Assembly: GCA_002059205.1 (NCBI GenBank)
Contig: MVCQ01000185.1
Coordinates: forward strand, 1-5,281
Direction of reading: 5' to 3'
Length of the DNA: 5,281 bases
Origin: Candidatus Latescibacteria bacterium 4484_107
GTDB taxonomy: Bacteria; Latescibacterota; 4484-107
The position numbers were made by a program, and so were the translations under genes. Below are positions 1 through 4,514 of this stretch, in pieces; positions within the stretch are counted from its first letter, which is position 1, and every line of letters begins with the position of its first letter. Below the pieces are notes generated by a model. It was not told the origin of the DNA, made no database searches, and saw nothing but the letters and a program-made list of their open reading frames with translations.

Positions 1-97
1 CCCCTACTCTGTTTTCGAGAAGGCTCGAGTAAAGCCTGAAAGTGGGCATGAAACCACAGCTTTGCGAATAATCCAGGTTATAAACCGCTGAAGCGGG

Positions 98-142
98 AAC
101 TCCGTCTCTCTATTGGCCTCCGGCTCATCACGCGTCGGAGTT
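98..142. repeat. Inverted repeat AACTCCG / CGGAGTT
   Basis: AACTCCG at 98-104 is the exact reverse complement of CGGAGTT at 136-142, with 31 bases between. Just to the left, CCGC (85-88) and GCGG (93-96) flank a four-base loop. There is no T-tract after either dyad, so neither looks like an intrinsic terminator. Confidence 0.4.
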
Positions 143-182
143 ATCCGTTTACGGGTTTATTTGGCCTCCTGAATTTCCGGCC

Positions 183-203
183 TTCATAGCTGAAGTCTAT
201 GAA
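183..203. repeat. Perfect hairpin, 7-bp arms and 7-base loop
   Basis: TTCATAG (183-189) and CTATGAA (197-203) are exact reverse complements around the loop CTGAAGT. The right arm runs into the second copy of the GAATAATNCAGGT repeat. The stop codon of the transporter remnant, read on the minus strand, lies inside the right arm (197-199). No run of T follows on either strand. Confidence 0.55.
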
Positions 204-551
204 TAATGCAGGTACGTTCGAAAAGACAAAATGCCTTCGTTATTGTCATTGCGAGGCGCGAGGCGCCGAAGCAATCTCATCCCATAGAACGCCCCGTACA
301 GCACGCCTCCCAATAACATCATCCGTTTCGGACGAATCCGATCCGCCATCCGCTCCGTAAACAAACAGGCCGCCATTATAACACAGCGGCCCCATGGTAC
401 CCACCATGCCCAACTCGAACACCGAAGCCCCAATTTTCATAGCCAAGAGCGGAAGCCCAAATGCCACCATCGAACACACCACTGCCATTGCCGCTCCGGC
501 TACATTGAAAAACCAATCGGGCGGAGCAAAGCCCGTGTCTTTTTTCATCAA
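197..551 (-). pseudogene. Truncated, frameshifted major facilitator superfamily transporter remnant
   Basis: Two minus-strand frames join into one plausible transporter N-terminus. The first starts at TTG 549-551 or ATG 546-548 behind AAGGAG (562-567). It encodes a hydrophobic helix (residues about 15-36) and the start of a second one ending GPLCY. Removing one A near 376-377 continues it as MAACLFTERMADRIRPKRM, then MLLGGVLYGAFYG. TERMADRIRPKRMM sits where the loop between helices 2 and 3 of this superfamily usually carries its G-x-x-x-D-R-x-G-R/K motif. About 90 residues survive, against roughly 400 expected. After residue 90 the frame runs into the dispersed repeat (RLLRRLAPRNDN) and stops at 197. 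Substrate unknown. Whether the frameshift is biological or a sequencing error cannot be told, but the truncation makes it non-functional either way. Confidence 0.65.
238..282. repeat. Dispersed repeat of the CATTGCGAGG...GAAGCAATCTCATC type
   Basis: From memory, this resembles a short interspersed sequence seen in many unrelated bacterial genomes, commonly as CATTGCGAGGAGCGAAGCGA followed by CGAAGCAATCTC. When read through, it gives peptides such as RLLRRLAPRNDN, and that is seen here on the minus strand. The outer arms ATTGC (248-252) and GCAAT (271-275) are inverted. The core is GCGAGGC twice in tandem (251-264), again a 7-bp period. It joins the transporter remnant after about 90 residues, so insertion or recombination at this repeat probably cut the gene. 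Family membership is recalled, not searched. Confidence 0.65.
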
Positions 552-573
552 ATAGTACGCTCTCCTTGCTCAC

Positions 574-590
574 CGTTTCACGTTTCACGC
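574..590. repeat. Period-7 tandem repeat, unit CGTTTCA
   Basis: CGTTTCA occurs twice in tandem (574-580, 581-587), followed by CG: nine consecutive matches at a lag of 7. It covers the stop codon of the 67-residue ORF and the space before the transporter remnant's ribosome site. Confidence 0.6.
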
Positions 591-788
591 ACTCCGTTCC
601 CGCTCTCTCAGCTTCTTTGCTTCTCCCCGATGCACCGACTCCATATCTATGAGCACCTCCACTTCCGAATCCTTTTGGATCTGCACGGTGCATCCCCCTC
701 GAAACAGCAAGGGTTCCCCCTCGCCGAAAAAAGACAGAAAAGAACCGCCCACCTGCCGAAACGTCCCGGACGGAAGTTGGAATCCCAT
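585..788 (-). CDS. Hypothetical protein, 67 residues, downstream of mreB
   Basis: I do not recognise this protein. It starts at ATG 786-788, 56 bases after the mreB stop, and ends 33 bases before the transporter remnant, on the same strand as both. Codon choice looks coding, with many G or C third positions, and no good alternative frame competes. The N-terminal two thirds alternate hydrophobic and glycine-rich stretches (SFLSFFGEGEPLLFRGG), compatible with a small beta-rich domain. The C-terminus is strongly charged (HRGEAKKLRERERSA). There is no signal peptide or clear membrane helix. The only ribosome-site candidate is a weak AAGAAGAG about 12 bases upstream. The frame is open back into mreB without an earlier ATG, GTG or TTG, so it could be a fragment of a once longer gene. 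The last codons run into a heptamer repeat. Confidence 0.45.
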   Translation of the reverse strand: MGFQLPSGTFRQVGGSFLSFFGEGEPLLFRGGCTVQIQKDSEVEVLIDMESVHRGEAKKLRERERSA

Positions 789-844
789 GGTAGGCTTGTA
801 TCTCTTCTTAAAATTCAGGAGATGGAAATTTTTATACGATGTAC

Positions 845-1864
845 TTAAAACAAGACCTTCCGGTACCCATTGAGATCCTCAAGCACCTTACCTGCCCCTT
901 TGACCACGCACGTCAGCGGATCGTCCATAATGTGAATGGGCAGCTCGGTCTCCTCCATCAAACGGCGATCCAGTCCTCGGATCAGCGCGCCGCCGCCGGT
1001 CATAACGATCCCCCGGTCCAAAATATCCGAGGCCAACTCCGGAGGCGTCTGCTCCAACGAAATCCGGACCGCATTCACGATGGCCCCCACGGCTTTGTTG
1101 AGGGCCTCCCGGATTTCCTCGGAGGTCACATTGACCGTCCTGGGGATGTTGGCTACGAGATCCCGCCCCTTAACCGGCGCTTCCAGTTCGTCTTCCATAG
1201 GGAAGGCCGAGCCGATCTGACATTTGATCTGTTCGGCGGTGCGCTCGCCGATGAGCAAGTTATGCGTCCGTCTCATAAACTGCACAATGGACTCGTCCAT
1301 CTCGTCGCCGCCGATCTTCTCGGAGCGATGGCAGACGATGCCGGAGAGGGAGATTACGGCGATCTCCGAAGTGCCTCCTCCGATGTCGATCACCATCGAG
1401 CCTACCGGCTCATCCACGGGAAGCCCCACGCCGATGGCCGCCGCCATAGGTTCCGCTACGAGAAAGACCTCTCTCGCTCCGGCGCGCTCGGCCGAATCGC
1501 GCACCGCTCGCTTCTCCACCCCCGTGACGCCGGAGGGGACACAGATCACGATTCGGGGACGAACGAGAAATTTGTTTTTTTGAACCTTTTTAATAAAATA
1601 CCGGAGCATCTCTTCCGTGACCTCAAAATCCGCAATCACTCCGTCCCTCAGGGGCCGTACGGTAAGAATCTCGCTGGGCGTCCGCCCCAACATCTCTTTG
1701 GCCTCCGCGCCCACGGCCACTACTTTACGGGTATCCCGATCCAGGGCCACAATAGAGGGTTCGTTTACCACGATCCCCTCTCCCTTCACGTACACGAGTG
1801 TGTTGGCCGTGCCCAGATCGATGCCCACATCGTTTGAGATCAACCCCGAGAATGAAAAAGCCAT
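845..1864 (-). CDS. mreB: Rod shape-determining protein MreB (bacterial actin)
   Basis: Complete 339-residue MreB, the usual family length. MreB binds ATP, polymerises into filaments under the inner membrane and guides the elongation machinery of peptidoglycan synthesis. Actin-fold motifs are intact: phosphate-1 GIDLGTANTLVYVKG (14-28), VRPLRDGVIADF (69-80), VPSGVTGVEKRAV (109-121), the helix AEPMAAAIGVGLP (137-149), phosphate-2 VIDIGGGTSEIAV (158-170), GGDEMDESIVQF (185-196) and the adenosine motif TGGGALIRGLD (289-299). The N-terminus AFSFSGLIS is a short hydrophobic stretch that may touch the membrane, as in other Gram-negative MreBs. The ATG at 1862-1864 follows AAGGAG (1871-1876) at six bases, which fixes the start. 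No mreC or mreD follows; the next gene is a small unknown. It lies 130 bases behind the GHMP kinase and may share the galU transcript. Confidence 0.97.
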   Translation of the reverse strand: MAFSFSGLISNDVGIDLGTANTLVYVKGEGIVVNEPSIVALDRDTRKVVAVGAEAKEMLGRTPSEILTVRPLRDGVIADFEVTEEMLRYFIKKVQKNKFLVRPRIVICVPSGVTGVEKRAVRDSAERAGAREVFLVAEPMAAAIGVGLPVDEPVGSMVIDIGGGTSEIAVISLSGIVCHRSEKIGGDEMDESIVQFMRRTHNLLIGERTAEQIKCQIGSAFPMEDELEAPVKGRDLVANIPRTVNVTSEEIREALNKAVGAIVNAVRISLEQTPPELASDILDRGIVMTGGGALIRGLDRRLMEETELPIHIMDDPLTCVVKGAGKVLEDLNGYRKVLF

Positions 1865-1891
1865 CGTGTTCTCCTTTCACGCCAATTAAAG

Positions 1892-1982
1892 CCTATCCGA
1901 AATCCGAAATCGAATCGCCAGTCCCCACATGCCGTCCATTTTCATTTTGTATTTTTCATTTTTCATTTTCCATTTTACATTT
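1892..1982. repeat. Period-7 repeats between the GHMP kinase and mreB
   Basis: Two repeat families sit side by side. ATCCGAA is tandem at 1895-1908 and decays into ATCGAAT, giving ten consecutive matches at lag 7. From 1941 to 1982 come six units of the form T-N-N-A-T-T-T (TTCATTT, TGTATTT, TTCATTT, TTCATTT, TCCATTT, TACATTT), with A exactly every 7 bases from 1944 to 1979. They fill most of the 130-base spacer upstream of mreB. I see no consensus promoter in it. The A-rich minus-strand transcript could affect mreB translation, but that is speculation. Confidence 0.8.
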
Positions 1983-1994
1983 CCCTCATCTCCC

Positions 1995-2984
1995 CTATTC
2001 CCCGTCCACGACCTCTACCGTGACGCCCGCCGTCGGCTTCGGTGTCATAATCCGCGCGGCTCCCGCCTTCTTCAGCGCAGCGATCATCTCCTCCGGATCC
2101 GGGTGCAGCGCGATAATCGTTCCACCCCGCCCGGCGCCGGCCAGTTTGGCCCCCAGCGCGCCGCAATTCAGCGCGGTCTCGATCAGCGCCTCGTTCTGCT
2201 GCCCCGATCCGCCCAGGTCCCGCTGGATTTCGTGATTCTCGATCATCAACTCGCCTAGCCACTCCCAGTTCCGATCCAACACGGCCTTCTTGCCCATCCG
2301 GGCCAGATGAGCCATGCGCAGATACCCGCGCACCACCTTGCGATCTCCCTCTAACCAACGCTCCCGGATCGGCTTGTGCACCGTTCCGGAAATACGCTGG
2401 ACTCCCGTGTGCGCCAGCACGAAAGGAAGTTGATTTACGTAAGGTGCCAAAGACTCCATGGTTCCGTAAGGCTCCTCCCGCAGTCCCCGGTAGAACTCCT
2501 TCTCCCGAAAGTCCATGTAATGGAGGCCCCCGAATGTGCACATATACGCATCCTGATATCCACACACTACCTTCAGATAATTCAGTTCAATGTGCCGCAC
2601 CATCTCCGCAGCCCGGAACCGGTGACACGGTTTTTCCGAAAAGACCAGCAGCGCATGTAAGATCGCCACCAGCATCGCCGTGGATCCGGACAGCCCGGCC
2701 TGAAACGGGATGTCGCTCTCGGCGGTCAACTTGAACTGTGCGTCGGACAACGCCAGAAACTCGATCACCGTCCGCGCGATGTCAAAATAATCGTGGGAGA
2801 GTTCCAGATCCTCCTTGCCCCGAAGCCGCGTCGTCTCACCGGATATCTCCAGCACCAGCGCATCCCATGGCTCTACCGTCACCGTCGCGCGCTCCTGCGT
2901 CGAACACGAGATCACCGATCCTCCGTACATATCCGTGGGATTTCCGATTATGCCCGCCCGTCCGGGCGCCGAACATCGAATCAC
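1995..2984 (-). CDS. GHMP-family sugar kinase, glucuronokinase-like
   Basis: A 329-residue GHMP kinase (galactokinase, homoserine, mevalonate and phosphomevalonate kinase superfamily), predicted to phosphorylate a small hydroxylated substrate with ATP in the cytoplasm. Motif 1 is APGRAGIIGNPTD (6-18), motif 2, the phosphate loop, is PFQAGLSGSTAM (93-104), and motif 3 is KLAGAGRGGTIIAL (280-293). GYQDAY (142-147) carries the likely catalytic Asp, followed by FGGLHYMDF. The GNPTD wording of motif 1, Q-x-GLSGS in motif 2 and the later HKPIRERWLEGD recall plant glucuronokinase, which makes glucuronate-1-phosphate; heptose-7-phosphate or other sugar kinases remain possible. The start is GTG 2982-2984, five bases after AGGGGG (2990-2995), a modest ribosome site, with no nearby ATG alternative. 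It follows galU by 125 bases on the same strand, so the pair could make a sugar-1-phosphate and then a UDP-sugar. Family is firm; substrate is inferred. Confidence 0.88.
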   Translation of the reverse strand: MIRCSAPGRAGIIGNPTDMYGGSVISCSTQERATVTVEPWDALVLEISGETTRLRGKEDLELSHDYFDIARTVIEFLALSDAQFKLTAESDIPFQAGLSGSTAMLVAILHALLVFSEKPCHRFRAAEMVRHIELNYLKVVCGYQDAYMCTFGGLHYMDFREKEFYRGLREEPYGTMESLAPYVNQLPFVLAHTGVQRISGTVHKPIRERWLEGDRKVVRGYLRMAHLARMGKKAVLDRNWEWLGELMIENHEIQRDLGGSGQQNEALIETALNCGALGAKLAGAGRGGTIIALHPDPEEMIAALKKAGAARIMTPKPTAGVTVEVVDGE

Positions 2985-3000
2985 GCCAACCCCCTATATT

Positions 3001-3112
3001 CTTTGTGACTGGTGACTGGTGAACCCATTTCGGGTTTCAAATTTCGGATTCCGGATTGAAACCCCACAATCGACAATCCGGATGTCAGTCACTATCTTCC
3101 AGCCTCCAGTCA
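3001..3112. repeat. Mosaic heptamer array filling the galU-GHMP kinase spacer
   Basis: From 3001 to 3112 the plus strand can be split without gaps into 16 heptamers. Recurring ones are ACTGGTG twice (3008-3021), the TTCGGAT group (TTCGGGT, TTCAAAT, TTCGGAT, TCCGGAT, 3029-3056), CCACAAT with CGACAAT (3064-3077), and CCAGCCT with CCAGTCA (3099-3112). Matches at lag 7 run for eleven bases at 3005-3022. CCAGTCA (3106-3112) and CAGTCAC (3086-3092) are exact reverse complements of TGACTGG and GTGACTG at the other end, so the array is partly inverted on itself. Its last unit includes the galU stop codon. Confidence 0.75.
3050..3082 (-). other. 8-bp inverted repeat downstream of galU
   Basis: TCCGGATT (3050-3057) and AATCCGGA (3075-3082) are exact reverse complements around 17 bases, starting 27 bases after the galU stop. 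It could fold in the galU-kinase mRNA, for instance as a 3'-end protecting stem. No T-run follows on the minus strand, so I do not call it a terminator. Its right part is made of heptamer units. Confidence 0.4.
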
Positions 3113-3981
3113 AATCTCTCTCAGTTTTTTCTGAAGGTGTTGCCGGATCAGGTACCCGTATTTCGGGTCCGCCAGCGCAAAGTCCATAAACGCTCTGAAA
3201 TATGATTCCGGATTCCCGATGTCGTATCGGGTCTCGTCGTTTTTGAGCTTGAGACAGCGCACGCTATGGCCCATTTTCAGCAGGATGCGAATGGCGTCCG
3301 TAAGCTGCAATTCACCGCCAGCACCCGGGGCGGTGTGCTCGAGGGCGCTGAATACCTCCGGATTGAACACGTACCGCGCCGCCACCGCAAACCGGCTGGG
3401 CGCCTCATTCTCCGGGGGTTTCTCGATAATATCCTCGATCTCGAAATCGCTTCCCATCCGTCCCTTCGGCTTGACAATCCCGTATCGGTGTACTTCGTCG
3501 GCCGGCACGGTGCAGACCGCGATCGTACAACATGATCCGTGCCGCTCGTGCGAGGCGATCAATCGCTGCACCAGTCCCGAATAGGCGCCGCTTTTTATGA
3601 TGGAGTCTCCCAGCGCCACCACAAAGGCTTCCTGGCCCACGAAATGGGCGTTTTCCATCCCGAACGAATGCTCTGACGCGTGTAAAAAAAGTCCACACCT
3701 TCCGCCTCGTAGTCTAATTCCTCCAGAAGCGCTGCATTTCCTCTCTCCGTCAGCCGTTCGGTCAGTTCCCTGTCCCGGTCGAAATGATCCTCAATCGAAC
3801 GCTTGTTGCGTCCCGTGATAAACAAGATTTTTTTTAATCCCTGATGGATCATCTCCTCAACCACGTATTGCACCACCGGTTTCCGTCCCACTGGAAGCAT
3901 CTCCTTGGGCTGGGACTTTGTGGCCGGCAAGAGCCGCGTCCCCAATCCCGCCACCGGGATCACTACTTTTTCAATAGACAT
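3110..3981 (-). CDS. galU: UTP-glucose-1-phosphate uridylyltransferase GalU, with an apparent -1 frameshift
   Basis: GalU joins UTP and glucose-1-phosphate to give UDP-glucose for envelope polysaccharides and other UDP-sugars. The first frame (3981 down to about 3674) carries the nucleotidyltransferase signature AGLGTRLLPATKSQPKEMLP (11-30) and ends at FFYTRQ. The second frame (about 3673 to 3110) continues EHSFGMENAHFVG, LGDSII, IIEKPPENEAPSRFAV, and the family-typical GAGGELQLTDAIRIL. Adding one G near 3673 (CAGAG to CAGGAG) joins them with the family spacing, four residues between TRQ and the next Gly, giving about 290 residues, normal for GalU. As given, the first frame ends after 128 residues and the product would lack its sugar-binding half. 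A sequencing or assembly error is as likely as a real mutation. ATG 3979-3981 follows GGAGG (3991-3995) by nine bases. Confidence 0.9.
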
Positions 3982-4040
3982 AAGCCTTTTCCTCCGGGAT
4001 GATTGCTGAGGGGTGGCATCATTTTCGGTTGAACCTGTCT

Positions 4041-4069
4041 AATATATACAGCTATTGCTCGGTTGTCAA
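4041..4069 (-). promoter_or_regulatory. Consensus sigma-70-type promoter for galU
   Basis: On the minus strand, TTGACA (4064-4069) and TATATT (4041-4046) are separated by exactly 17 bases. Transcription would start near 4034, leaving a leader of about 53 bases before the galU ATG. It points away from the promoter at 4099-4127; the two -35 boxes are about 29 bases apart. The downstream kinase and mreB show no equally good promoter, which favours transcription from here. Confidence 0.8.
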
Positions 4070-4098
4070 GGTTTTCATGACATGTATGGGAAAAACAG

Positions 4099-4127
4099 TT
4101 GACAAAGCCTCCCTCGTATGCTATATT
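4099..4127 (+). promoter_or_regulatory. Consensus extended -10 promoter for the small membrane protein and perhaps pilM
   Basis: TTGACA (4099-4104), a 17-base spacer and TATATT (4122-4127), with TGC directly before the -10 box, form a near-ideal housekeeping promoter with an extended -10. The start would lie near 4134, giving a leader of about 46 bases to the ATG at 4180. In that leader GTGCG (4140-4144) and CGCAC (4161-4165) can pair, and the ribosome site follows immediately. Confidence 0.8.
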
Positions 4128-4179
4128 TTGCATCGATAGGTGCGTTTTATGCTTTCTGCCCGCACGGAGGAGTATTCAA

Positions 4180-4293
4180 ATGATGAACATCGCCTGGGAT
4201 CGTCGCATCAAAAAATGGATCGTCTTCATCGTGATCGCCCTTGTCCCCGTAGTCGTAGTGAGAACTGTCTTGAGAAGGAAGAAGGCGAGATAA
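4180..4293 (+). CDS. Small basic single-pass membrane protein, 37 residues
   Basis: I know no named family for this peptide. The start ATG 4180-4182 (a second ATG follows at once) lies seven bases after a strong GGAGGAG (4166-4172), under a near-consensus promoter. The stop is TAA 4291-4293. It opens with MMNIAWDRRIKK, continues with an uninterrupted hydrophobic helix of about 18 residues (WIVFIVIALVPVVVV, then RTVL) and ends RRKKAR. Positive charge on both sides of one helix leaves the topology open. Possible roles are a membrane-complex accessory subunit, a small regulator, or a toxin-like peptide; nothing decides between them. It is 221 bases upstream of the pilM-like gene on the same strand, with no terminator seen between, so it may be co-transcribed. 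An in-frame TTG at 4099 would extend it, but that codon lies in the promoter. Confidence 0.65.
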   Translation: MMNIAWDRRIKKWIVFIVIALVPVVVVRTVLRRKKAR

Positions 4294-4315
4294 GGGCTAC
4301 AAAGCACCGATAGAA

Positions 4316-4336
4316 GGCGGAGGTCGGAGATCAGAC
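4316..4336. repeat. Period-7 repeat after the small membrane gene
   Basis: GGCGGAG (4316-4322), GTCGGAG (4323-4329) and ATCAGAC (4330-4336) are successive related heptamers. The block lies between TAGAAG (4311-4316) and CTTCTA (4336-4341), which are reverse complements. No T-run follows, so it does not look like a terminator. Confidence 0.45.
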
Positions 4337-4386
4337 TTCTACCAAGAAACACTTTTGTAATCCTTTGCTACGGAAGGAGTTCCAAA

Positions 4387-4497
4387 ATGGTAATTTTTAG
4401 CTCCCAGGAACCACATTTATGTTTCTTTCTGAAAGAATTATGCGCGTCCCTCCGCGCACAATGGAAATGCTGGCTTCTGACTTCTGACTTTTTTTAG
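4387..4497 (+). CDS. Possible 36-residue leader ORF upstream of pilM
   Basis: ATG 4387-4389 sits seven bases after GGAAGGAG (4372-4379), a better initiation signal than that of the pilM-like gene. The frame runs to TAG 4495-4497, just before the pilM ribosome site (4499-4505). The stop position would allow translational coupling. The peptide (MVIFSSQEPHLC at its start, WKCWLLTSDFF at its end) has four Cys and three Trp or near-terminal Phe clusters but resembles nothing I know. It spans a palindrome, a hairpin and a heptamer repeat, so the reading frame may be accidental. A stem of GGAG (4376-4379) with CTCC (4401-4404), plus an inner A-T stem, could hide its ribosome site. Confidence 0.3.
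   Translation: MVIFSSQEPHLCFFLKELCASLRAQWKCWLLTSDFF
4423..4437. promoter_or_regulatory. 15-bp palindrome TTCTTTC-T-GAAAGAA
   Basis: Seven-base arms are perfectly complementary around one central base, a form typical of binding sites for dimeric regulators. It lies 77 bases before the pilM-like start codon and far downstream of the promoter at 4099-4127. If it is an operator, it would act as a roadblock or on a promoter I cannot see. Confidence 0.35.
4441..4458 (+). other. GC-rich hairpin in the pilM leader
   Basis: TGCGCG (4441-4446) and CGCGCA (4453-4458) pair perfectly around the loop TCCCTC. The seven-T run at 4489-4495 is 30 bases downstream, too far for an ordinary intrinsic terminator. 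The loop and its edge contain CCTCC (4449-4453), which could pair with the downstream ribosome site GGAG (4502-4505); that is speculation. Confidence 0.4.
4474..4490. repeat. Period-7 tandem repeat, unit CTTCTGA
   Basis: CTTCTGA occurs at 4474-4480 and 4481-4487, followed by CTT: ten consecutive matches at lag 7, then a T-run. It ends nine bases before the ribosome site of the pilM-like gene. Confidence 0.65.
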
Positions 4498-4514
4498 GAA
4501 AGGAGCGACCCATT

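Larger units (their letters stand above)
66..213. repeat. Direct repeat pair GAATAATNCAGGT
   Basis: GAATAATCCAGGT at 66-78 and GAATAATGCAGGT at 201-213 match at 12 of 13 positions in the same orientation, 135 bp apart. The second copy overlaps the right arm of the hairpin at 183-203. The pair could mark a duplicated element or its ends; no function can be assigned from one window. Confidence 0.6.
1..237. other. Left-end stretch without a convincing gene, rich in short repeats
   Basis: I see no gene with a start, ribosome site and recognisable product here. On the plus strand, frame 2 is open from the window edge to a TGA at 89-91 (29 codons, ending RIIQVINR). It could be the tail of a gene outside the window, but nothing in it is recognisable. 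The stretch holds a near-perfect direct repeat, two dyads and a hairpin, listed separately. Such density of short repeats next to a broken transporter gene suggests the remains of a mobile or dispersed element. That is inference: no transposase or target-site duplication is visible. The rest of the transporter gene, truncated at about 283, is not found here. Confidence 0.5.

Noticed and set aside
376..693. 105-residue minus-strand ORF overlapping the transporter remnant and the 67-residue ORF
   Set aside because: Third-frame reading with no membrane helices or motifs; the other two frames explain the region better.
839..1837. Long plus-strand ORF of 332 residues opposite mreB
   Set aside because: It is the antisense shadow of mreB, with His/Arg-rich composition, no family motif and no proper ribosome site, while the minus-strand MreB is unmistakable.
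1886..1966. 26-residue minus-strand leader ORF before mreB
   Set aside because: It is read from the A-rich heptamer array, has no clear ribosome site and its lysine-rich sequence is what such repeats give by chance.
1975..2565. 196-residue minus-strand ORF inside the GHMP kinase
   Set aside because: Gly/Arg-rich off-frame translation overlapping the kinase, whose own frame carries all three GHMP motifs.
3050..3082. Intrinsic terminator after galU
   Set aside because: The 8-bp stem is real, but the loop is long and no T-run follows on the minus strand.
3001..3112. CRISPR array in the heptamer-rich spacer
   Set aside because: Units are 7 bp with no conserved 24-40 bp repeats or unique spacers, and no cas genes are nearby.
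4099..4179. N-terminal extension of the small membrane protein from TTG 4099
   Set aside because: The TTG is part of the -35 box of a consensus promoter and has no ribosome site; ATG 4180 has GGAGGAG at seven bases.
4441..4495. Intrinsic terminator before pilM
   Set aside because: The GC hairpin (4441-4458) and the T-run (4489-4495) are separated by 30 bases, too far to act together.
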